64,000 nucleotides of DNA. Source: Pseudomonas oryzihabitans. GTDB lineage: Bacteria > Pseudomonadota > Gammaproteobacteria > Pseudomonadales > Pseudomonadaceae. Positions 58,494 through 64,000 of the stretch are shown one piece after another. The DNA lies in NCBI RefSeq assembly GCF_024652905.1, contig NZ_CP102428.1, forward strand, positions 2,430,501 to 2,494,500, in the 5' to 3' direction. Within the stretch, counting starts at the first letter, position 1. Each line of letters opens with the position of its first letter. The notes below the pieces were generated by a model. It did not search any database. It was not told the DNA's origin and was given only the letters and a program-made list of their open reading frames with translations. The position numbers and the translations under genes are program-made.

Positions 58494-59053
58494 TGTCCTG
58501 TCTCCTGACAGCCATGCAGTCGAGAACGCCGTCCAGGGCAGTGAAGAACCAGGCGCCCTCTTCCGCAGGCCTGGTACAACCGGTGCAAGACCGCCCACGC
58601 AGACCAAGGAGGCCGCGCGGGCGGGTAACCGGGCTTCAACCGCTGACTACATTCAAGAAGCCGTCAGGAACACGGCGTCGCAAGGGGCGACGCCGCTCAA
58701 CACGAAGACTGGCTCGACGACCCCGCGTGGGGACGACGAACAGGACCTGCCAGGGTGCGTCGTCGGCAGGCATGACAGGTCGCAAAGAAGACTGCCTTAG
58801 CACCTTGACGCTGCCAAGCCGGCATCCGTCGCGTTCTGCACGGGGTGTCACATTTTTGGCTTTTGCTTTCGCTTAGAGTCGACGCAGCACTCCAGCCGAC
58901 AAGGTGCGGATCCCCGATCCAGCGTCTGGCGTTTCCAGCTGTGCCCAGCCTGGTGTGAAGATCCTGACTCCGGTTCGCCGATCGCTGTCTTTCTGGACAG
59001 GCATCGGCCGCGACGGCTGTCCTCTTCCGTACCTGCCCAAGGCCCGCTCCTGC
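58494..59053. other. Long divergent spacer with no recognisable gene
   Basis: 560 bp between the GT-C-like gene and the Wzc-like gene. It is GC-rich, with scattered CCGCGCGGG-type short palindromes, and turns T-rich at 58850-58876 (TGTCACATTTTTGGCTTTTGC), the likely promoter area for the Wzc gene. Open frames across it have arginine-rich, non-protein-like composition. Nothing further supported. Confidence 0.6.
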
Positions 59054-61198
59054 ATGGACCAGTCGCATCAGTCTCCACCCGCCGCCGCCCAGGCCGCGGA
59101 CATCGGTTTCGCCCGCTATTGCGCCGCCCTTTGGCGCCATCGCCGCAGCCTGCTGGCTTGCGTGGCCCTCTGCACCCTGCTCGGTGTGGCCTATACCCAA
59201 CTCGCCGCGCCGCGTTACCAGGCGGTGGCGACCGTGCAGATCGAATACCAGCGCGGCATCGTGCGCCTGGACGAGTCCGACAATGGCCGCCCCCTGCCGC
59301 CGCCGGAAGCCATCACCGAGATGCAGCTGCTCACCTCGCGGCGGGTGGTCGGCGAGGTGGTGGACGCCGAGGGCCTGGACCTGAGCGTCACCCCGCGGCG
59401 CCTGCCGCTGCTGGGCGACTGGCTGGCTCGCCGCCACGAAAGGACCAGCGACGCGGTGGCCCCGCCGCGCTTCGGTCTCGCCCGGTTCGGCTGGGGCGGT
59501 GAGCAGTTGGCCATCGCCAGCCTGAACGTACCCGCTGCCCTCTATGGCCAGCCGCTGATCCTCACCGCCGAAGCCCCGGATCGCTTCCTGCTGAGCGATG
59601 CCCAGGGCAAACGCCTGCTGGAGGGCCGCCTGGGCCAGCCGGCCAGCGCCGGCGAGCTACAGCTGGACATCGCCCAGCTGCACGCCTATCCGGGCACCGA
59701 ATTCATCCTGGTCAAGCAGCGCCGTGGGGTCGCCATTCAGGCGCTGCAGGAGCGCCTCATGGTCAGCGAACGCGGCAAGCGCTCGGGGATCCTCTCGATC
59801 AAGCTGCAGGGTACTGATGCGCAGCAGGCGCAACGTATCCTGCGCGGCATCACCGAGGCCTATGTGCGCCAGGACGTGACCCGTAATGCCGACGAGTCGA
59901 CCCAGCAACTGGCCTTCCTGCGCCAGGAGCTGCCACGGGTGAACCAGCGCCTGAGTGCCGGTCGCCAGGCCCTGGACGGCTACCAGCGGCAACGGGGCTC
60001 CATCGCCATCGGCGCGGAGGGACGCAGCCTGCTGCGTCAGGCGGTGGAGCTCGACGGTCAGCTGTCGGCCCTGGAGATGGAGCGCCTCGGATTGGCGCTG
60101 CGCTTCACCACTACTCATCCGCTGTACCAGACCCTGCTGGCGCGCCGCCAGGTGTTGAATCGCGAGCGCCAGGTCCTGCAGCGGCGCCTGGGCCAGCTGC
60201 CGCAGACCCAGCAGGAGGTGCTGCGCCTGCAGCGCGAAGTGGAGGCGGCGGACAAGGTCTATGCACTGATCAGCAAGCGCATCCAAGAGTTGTCGGTGGT
60301 GCGGGCGGGCACGGTGAGCGACGTGCGCATCATCGACAGCGCCTACACCCAGATTGCGCCGGTCTACCCGAAGAAGCCCCTGCTGATCCTTAGCGCCCTG
60401 CTGTTCGGCTGCCTGGCAGGCGCCGCCTGGGTATACCTGCGCGCCAGCCTGGAGCGCGGTATCGAGGACGCCGAGGGCCTGGAGAATCTGGGCCTGCCGG
60501 TGCTGGCGCAACTGCCCCTGGCGCCAGGCCGCCAGCTCGGCGGACCGTTGCAGACGCCGCTCGACAGCGGCTACCAGGAAGCCCTGCGGATCCTGCGCAC
60601 CAGCCTGGCCTTCGCTCGCACCGAGGCGCGCAACGACCTGCTGCTGATCACCAGTGCCAGTCCCGCCGCCGGCAAATCGTCGGTGGCCGTGCAACTGGCC
60701 CGGGTGCTGGCCGAAGGTGGAACGCGAGTGCTGCTGGTGGATGCCGACCTGCGCCGTGGGCGCCTGCACCGCCGTCTGCAGCTGGCTCGCCGCCCCGGCC
60801 TCGCCGAGGTGCTGGCCGGCTTGGCGACCCCCGAGCAGGCGATTCAGCCCACGGCGATACCTGGCCTGGATTGCCTGGCGGGCGGCATCCGCCCGCCGAA
60901 CCCGGCCGAGTTGCTGATGAGCGCACGCTGCACCGAGCTGTTGCGCGGCCTGCAGCAGGACTACGAGCTGATCATCCTCGACACCCCGCCGGTGCTGGCG
61001 GTGACCGACGCCGTGCTGCTGGCCGCCCAGGCCGGCACCTGCCTGCTGGTGTCACGCCACGGCTGCAACACTGCCAAGGAGATCGAGGCGACCCAGCGCC
61101 AGTTCGCCCACAGCGGTCTGGCGTTGCAGGGCGCGGTGCTCAATGCCGTCCCGCCACCGCCGTTCACGCGCGCAGCTCTGGGCGTGCTGACCGGCTGA
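59054..61198 (+). CDS. Wzc-like polysaccharide co-polymerase with BY-kinase domain
   Basis: 714 residues. Wzz domain with TM1 about 33-50 and TM2 about 443-465, proline motif YTQIAPVYPKKP before TM2, and a large periplasmic helical part between. C-terminal BY-kinase-type P-loop domain: Walker A SPAAGKSS near 536, Walker A' VLLVDADLRRG near 561, Walker B LIILDTPP. The C-terminus ends PPPPFTRAALGVLTG, without the tyrosine cluster that Wzc kinases autophosphorylate. It would set polymer length for an exopolysaccharide. ATG 59054 is preferred over the in-frame upstream GTG. Confidence 0.88.
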   Translation: MDQSHQSPPAAAQAADIGFARYCAALWRHRRSLLACVALCTLLGVAYTQLAAPRYQAVATVQIEYQRGIVRLDESDNGRPLPPPEAITEMQLLTSRRVVGEVVDAEGLDLSVTPRRLPLLGDWLARRHERTSDAVAPPRFGLARFGWGGEQLAIASLNVPAALYGQPLILTAEAPDRFLLSDAQGKRLLEGRLGQPASAGELQLDIAQLHAYPGTEFILVKQRRGVAIQALQERLMVSERGKRSGILSIKLQGTDAQQAQRILRGITEAYVRQDVTRNADESTQQLAFLRQELPRVNQRLSAGRQALDGYQRQRGSIAIGAEGRSLLRQAVELDGQLSALEMERLGLALRFTTTHPLYQTLLARRQVLNRERQVLQRRLGQLPQTQQEVLRLQREVEAADKVYALISKRIQELSVVRAGTVSDVRIIDSAYTQIAPVYPKKPLLILSALLFGCLAGAAWVYLRASLERGIEDAEGLENLGLPVLAQLPLAPGRQLGGPLQTPLDSGYQEALRILRTSLAFARTEARNDLLLITSASPAAGKSSVAVQLARVLAEGGTRVLLVDADLRRGRLHRRLQLARRPGLAEVLAGLATPEQAIQPTAIPGLDCLAGGIRPPNPAELLMSARCTELLRGLQQDYELIILDTPPVLAVTDAVLLAAQAGTCLLVSRHGCNTAKEIEATQRQFAHSGLALQGAVLNAVPPPPFTRAALGVLTG

Positions 61199-61207
61199 CC
61201 CACCCCC

Positions 61208-61241
61208 TGGCCAGGCCCAGCGCGATGCTGGCGCCTGGCCA
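61208..61241 (+). terminator. Hairpin between the Wzc-like gene and the sia cluster
   Basis: TGGCCAGGC (61208-61216) pairs with GCCTGGCCA (61233-61241), inner CAGC/GCTG. It begins 9 bp after the stop. No T run, so termination may be partial; it marks the likely boundary between the two transcription units. Confidence 0.5.
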
Positions 61242-61310
61242 CCTCCTGTCATCAAAGCTCAACACGGAGCCCCTAGGCTGCATCGACCTCCCGAGAACGG
61301 ATTCGTATCG

Positions 61311-62537
61311 ATGTCGTCCGCTCCCCTGCCCTCCGCGCGCTCCGCCACCCGCCCCGGCCAACGCTGCGCCCTCGACCTCTGCACCCAATGGCCCGCGGTC
61401 GAGGCCGAGCACACCAACGCCATGGTCATGGACCTGTTCAACGAACGCCGCGAGATCACCAGTCTCGCGGTGGTCGAGCACGACCGGCCGATCGGGCTCA
61501 TCAATCGCGACATCTTCCTTTCGCAGATGAGCAAGCCGTATCACCGCGAAGTCTATGATCGCAAGAGCTGCATCGCCTTCATGGACAAGGAGCCGCTGGT
61601 GGTGGACGCCGGCCTGTCCATCGAAGAGCTGACCCGCCGGACCGTCGAGGTGGGCGAAAAGGTGCTGGCCGACGGCTTCATCGTCACCCGCGAGGGCCGT
61701 TTCGTCGGCCTCGGCCTGGGCGTGCAGCTGATGCGCATCGTCTCGGACCTGCAGGCCGAGAAGAATCGCCAGATCATGCACAGCATCGAGTACGCCAGCG
61801 TCATCCAGCGGGCCATGCTGCGCAGCTCGCGCGAGGCCCTGGCGGTGATGGAGCAGGACGCCACCCTGGTCTGGGAACCGCGCGACGTGGTCGGCGGCGA
61901 CTTCTATCACTTCGCCCAGCATGAGGACGGCTGGTTCGGCGCCATCGCCGACTGCACCGGCCACGGCGTGCCGGGCGCCTTCATGACCCTGATCGCCTCG
62001 GCGTCCCTGACCCAGGCCCTGCAACAGCTGGGGCCGCGCGATCCCTCGGCGCTGCTGGCGGCGATCAACGGCAGCGTCAAGGCGATGCTGGGGCAGTCCG
62101 GCGGCATCTCCGAGTCCAACGATGGCCTGGATCTGGCCTGCTTCTGGGTGGATAGCCGCAGCCATAGCCTGACCTACGCCGGCGCCCGCATGCCGCTCTA
62201 CCTGCTGGCGCCCGACGCCGCCGAGGTACTGACCCTGGCGCCGCTGCGCCTGGGCATCGGCTACGCCGACAGCCCACTGGAGCAGTGCTGGCCCGCCACC
62301 ACCCTGCCATTGCAGCCGGGCAGCCTGCTGTTCGCCACCACCGATGGCCTGATCGACCAGATCGGCGGCCCGCGGCGCACCTCCTTTGGCAAGCGCCGCG
62401 CCCTGGCCCGGTTGACCGAATCGCGCACGGCGCCCACCGCCGTCTTCTGCGAGCAACTCAGCGCGGACCTCGCCCGCTGGCAAGGCGACGAACTCCGCCG
62501 CGACGACCTCACCTTCCTTTGCATTCGCGTGGCCTGA
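61311..62537 (+). CDS. siaA: CBS-PP2C (SpoIIE-type) phosphatase, SiaA-like
   Basis: 408 residues, no TM. N-terminal CBS-pair-like domain about 25-145 (ITSLAVVEHDRPIGLINRDIFL ... DGFIVTREGRFVGLGLGVQLM), short coiled helix, then a SpoIIE/PP2C domain with metal-binding residues in VVGGDFYHF, ADCTGHGVPGAFM and RRDDLTFLCI. In the P. aeruginosa Sia system SiaA dephosphorylates SiaC and has a membrane HAMP input; here the input is a soluble CBS-type module. First gene of a four-gene set siaABCD. Confidence 0.85.
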   Translation: MSSAPLPSARSATRPGQRCALDLCTQWPAVEAEHTNAMVMDLFNERREITSLAVVEHDRPIGLINRDIFLSQMSKPYHREVYDRKSCIAFMDKEPLVVDAGLSIEELTRRTVEVGEKVLADGFIVTREGRFVGLGLGVQLMRIVSDLQAEKNRQIMHSIEYASVIQRAMLRSSREALAVMEQDATLVWEPRDVVGGDFYHFAQHEDGWFGAIADCTGHGVPGAFMTLIASASLTQALQQLGPRDPSALLAAINGSVKAMLGQSGGISESNDGLDLACFWVDSRSHSLTYAGARMPLYLLAPDAAEVLTLAPLRLGIGYADSPLEQCWPATTLPLQPGSLLFATTDGLIDQIGGPRRTSFGKRRALARLTESRTAPTAVFCEQLSADLARWQGDELRRDDLTFLCIRVA

Positions 62538-62542
62538 CCGAC

Positions 62543-63106
62543 ATGACCGCCTCCTTTACCGCGAACGGCGCCTTTCTCGAAATCGCCCAACAGCAGCACG
62601 TGATCTTCTATCACCACGGCTATTTCTCCCATGGCATCGTCGCCGCCATGGCCGAGGTGGTGAAGCTGCAACTGGAATTCGAAGGGATCAGCGGCGCCAC
62701 CCGGCGCAAGCTGTTTTCCTCTTTCATCGAACTGTCACAGAACGTCCTGCACTATTCCGCCGATGCCCTGCCCCCGGACGCCCTGGCGGACGCCAAGCTG
62801 GGTCAGGGTTCGGTCTGTATCACCCGCCAGGACGGCAACTACCAGATGCTCTGTGCCAATCCCATCGCCAGCGACAAAGTCGACGCCCTGCGCGCACGGC
62901 TCGAGCCGCTGTGCAGCATGTCGCTGGAACAGATCAAGCAGGCCTATCGCGAATCCCTGCGCGCCGAGACCCCGGTCGACAGCAAGGGTGCCGGCCTCGG
63001 CTTCCTGACCATGGCGCGCGATGCCAGCGCGCCCCTGGAGTTCGCCTTCCATCCCTCCACGCAGACGCCGGGCACCACCCTGTTCTGCCTGAAAGCCATC
63101 ATCTGA
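62543..63106 (+). CDS. siaB: SiaB-family protein kinase
   Basis: 187 residues. GHKL-type kinase resembling anti-sigma-factor kinases: N-box FIELSQNVLHYS and G-box VDSKGAGLGFLTMAR. In P. aeruginosa SiaB phosphorylates SiaC and so opposes SiaA. It starts 5 bp after the siaA stop, with a tight operon layout. ATG 62543 gives MTASFTANGAFLEIAQQ. Confidence 0.88.
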   Translation: MTASFTANGAFLEIAQQQHVIFYHHGYFSHGIVAAMAEVVKLQLEFEGISGATRRKLFSSFIELSQNVLHYSADALPPDALADAKLGQGSVCITRQDGNYQMLCANPIASDKVDALRARLEPLCSMSLEQIKQAYRESLRAETPVDSKGAGLGFLTMARDASAPLEFAFHPSTQTPGTTLFCLKAII

Positions 63107-63125
63107 TCAGGGGCTCCAACTTCGT

Positions 63126-63515
63126 ATGGACACCATGTTCATCGCTCCCACGCCCACCTCTCCAGAGGTGGATTTCCGTTTTACCGAGGACGAACTCTGG
63201 CTCAAGGGCGAATCCTTTCCGGAAAACGCCGCGGCCTTCTACCTGCCGGTGATCGAATCCCTGCGGGCCTATCTCGACCAGCGCCAGGGCGTCAGCATCC
63301 GAGTGCATGTCGCCCTCGCCTACTTCAACAGCTCCAGCACCAAGATGCTGTTCACCCTGTTCGACGCCCTGGACCAGGCGGCCCAGGCCGGCAATCGGGT
63401 GGAGCTGCACTGGTACTACGACGCCGAGGACGAGACCATCCAGGAATTCGGCGAAGAGCTGCGACTGGATTTCCAGGCGCTGACCTTCGTCGAGCATCCC
63501 GAGCTGCCGGCATGA
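63126..63515 (+). CDS. siaC: SiaC-family (DUF1987) switch protein
   Basis: 129 residues, STAS-like small domain. FTEDELWLKGESFPENAAAFYLPVIESL and LAYFNSSSTKMLFTLFDALDQAA are DUF1987 hallmarks. Unphosphorylated SiaC binds and activates the cyclase SiaD. The position matching the phospho-threonine of P. aeruginosa SiaC (YLNT-type) is Ser69 here, still phosphorylatable. Its stop overlaps the siaD start (ATGA). Confidence 0.88.
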   Translation: MDTMFIAPTPTSPEVDFRFTEDELWLKGESFPENAAAFYLPVIESLRAYLDQRQGVSIRVHVALAYFNSSSTKMLFTLFDALDQAAQAGNRVELHWYYDAEDETIQEFGEELRLDFQALTFVEHPELPA

Positions 63516-64000
63516 CCGCCAGCGTCAGGCGCTACAGCCCGGCCGACCCCGGACCCGACCTGTTCGAGCAGGAGGCCGGGGTGCTGCAGGCCGCGCGCGC
63601 CCTCTATGTGGCCGACGATGCCGACGCCGAGCGCTACCGGGCGGCGCTGGGCGACCTGACGCTGCATTTCGAACGCCTGATGCGCGAGACGCGCCGGCTG
63701 ATCGCCCGCAGCGACCGCGCCGAACGCGAGATGAACGCCCTCAACCAGCAGTTGCAGACCCTCACCCAGCAACTGGAATACCGGGCCACCCATGACGCCC
63801 TCACCGGAGTGCTCAATCGCGGCGCGGTCATCGACCAGGCCGGTCAGGCCCTGCGGCGGAACGGCGGCGCCATGATCGTGCTGGACATCGACCACTTCAA
63901 ACGCATCAACGACGAATTCGGCCATCCCGCGGGCGATCGGGTGATCCAGGCCATCGCCCGCTGCCTGCAGGAGCTCGTCCAGGCGCCGGCCATCGTCGGC
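63512..64000 (+). CDS. siaD: SiaD-like diguanylate cyclase, truncated by the window end
   Basis: 163 codons present. N-terminal helical region with a coiled coil (about 60-95, RAEREMNALNQQLQTLTQQL) where SiaC binds in the known system, then the start of a GGDEF domain: HDALTGVLNRGAV, IVLDIDHFKRINDEFGH, AGDRVIQAIARCL. The window stops at AIVG, just before the expected GG(D/E)EF motif, so activity cannot be judged. Coupled to siaC by an ATGA overlap. Confidence 0.87.
   Translation, partial: MTASVRRYSPADPGPDLFEQEAGVLQAARALYVADDADAERYRAALGDLTLHFERLMRETRRLIARSDRAEREMNALNQQLQTLTQQLEYRATHDALTGVLNRGAVIDQAGQALRRNGGAMIVLDIDHFKRINDEFGHPAGDRVIQAIARCLQELVQAPAIVG

Noticed and set aside
58493-58876. Plus-strand open frames in the spacer before the Wzc-like gene
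   Set aside because: The composition is Arg/Pro/Thr-rich, there is no ribosome site and no recognisable domain; treated as non-coding.
58850-58880. Possible sigma-54 promoter (TTGGCTTTTGCTTTCGC) before the Wzc-like gene
   Set aside because: The GG-to-GC distance is 11 and not 10, and the TTGC element is out of register, so it fails the rule met by the nirB and nasA promoters.

Overview
The window is GC-rich, densely packed bacterial chromosome that reads as Pseudomonas (sensu lato). The evidence is a complete braCDEFG-type branched-chain amino acid operon, a long nitrate reductase/flavoprotein fusion, an nirBD pair, acs, phhB, an ArgR-like AraC regulator, SiaABCD-type signalling genes and Pseudomonas-style extragenic palindromes. 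A species in the P. oryzihabitans/psychrotolerans neighbourhood is possible, but that is inference. I see no insertion sequence, prophage, integrase or CRISPR array; the content looks like core and near-core chromosome.

Layout. 0-2.3 kb: end of a dpp-type peptide ABC transporter (dppC', dppD, dppF) closed by an inverted palindromic repeat. 2.4-7.5 kb: small housekeeping genes (GNAT, XRE-2TM regulator, MazG-like, CmoM-like, two DUF4136 lipoproteins). 7.7-10.2 kb: CHASE4-PAS-GGDEF-EAL protein with a decayed EAL domain. 10.7-18.2 kb: nitrate assimilation, with nirBD and a nasA-type fusion diverging from a 583-bp control region. 18.2-20.0 kb: TetR regulator and its divergent oxidoreductase with two perfect operator palindromes. 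20.0-22.0 kb: selC (tRNA-Sec) and selB. 22.1-24.4 kb: LysR, aldo/keto reductase, DUF2288. 24.7-29.5 kb: livKHMGF (braCDEFG). 29.6-29.9 kb: repeat cluster. 29.9-35.0 kb: LysR/SDR pair, lipoprotein, second CHASE4-PAS-GGDEF-EAL paralogue. 35.0-39.2 kb: ArgR-like regulator, acs, phhB, VOC protein. 39.2-41.4 kb: chemoreceptor without an N-terminal membrane anchor. 41.6-46.7 kb: small genes, racemase, LRR protein kinase, HAD dehalogenase. 46.9-51.4 kb: three consecutive c-di-GMP genes. 51.5-55.6 kb: SMP-30-like lactonase, DUF1615 lipoprotein, YeeE/YedE transporter. 55.6-61.2 kb: two polysaccharide-type membrane proteins and a Wzc-like chain-length/kinase protein. 61.3-64.0 kb: siaABCD-like phosphatase/kinase/antagonist/diguanylate cyclase cluster, cut by the window edge.

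The richest non-coding signal is the nirB/nasA divergent region (13598-14180). On each side it holds a sigma-54 promoter, a leader with two hexaloop hairpins (loop A1 and G4, the ANTAR-protein recognition pattern) and an intrinsic terminator whose first arm overlaps the second hairpin. A candidate NtrC site lies between the two promoters. This predicts NtrC/sigma-54 initiation plus NasT-type antitermination on both operons.

The second theme is cyclic-di-GMP. Six genes carry GGDEF and/or EAL domains, several with informative losses of catalytic residues. The last lies in a sia cluster whose phosphatase has a soluble CBS-like input instead of the membrane input of P. aeruginosa SiaA, next to exopolysaccharide-type genes. 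I found no wholly unknown multi-gene system. The items most worth follow-up are the twin ANTAR leaders, the CBS-type sia cluster and the topologically odd chemoreceptor.
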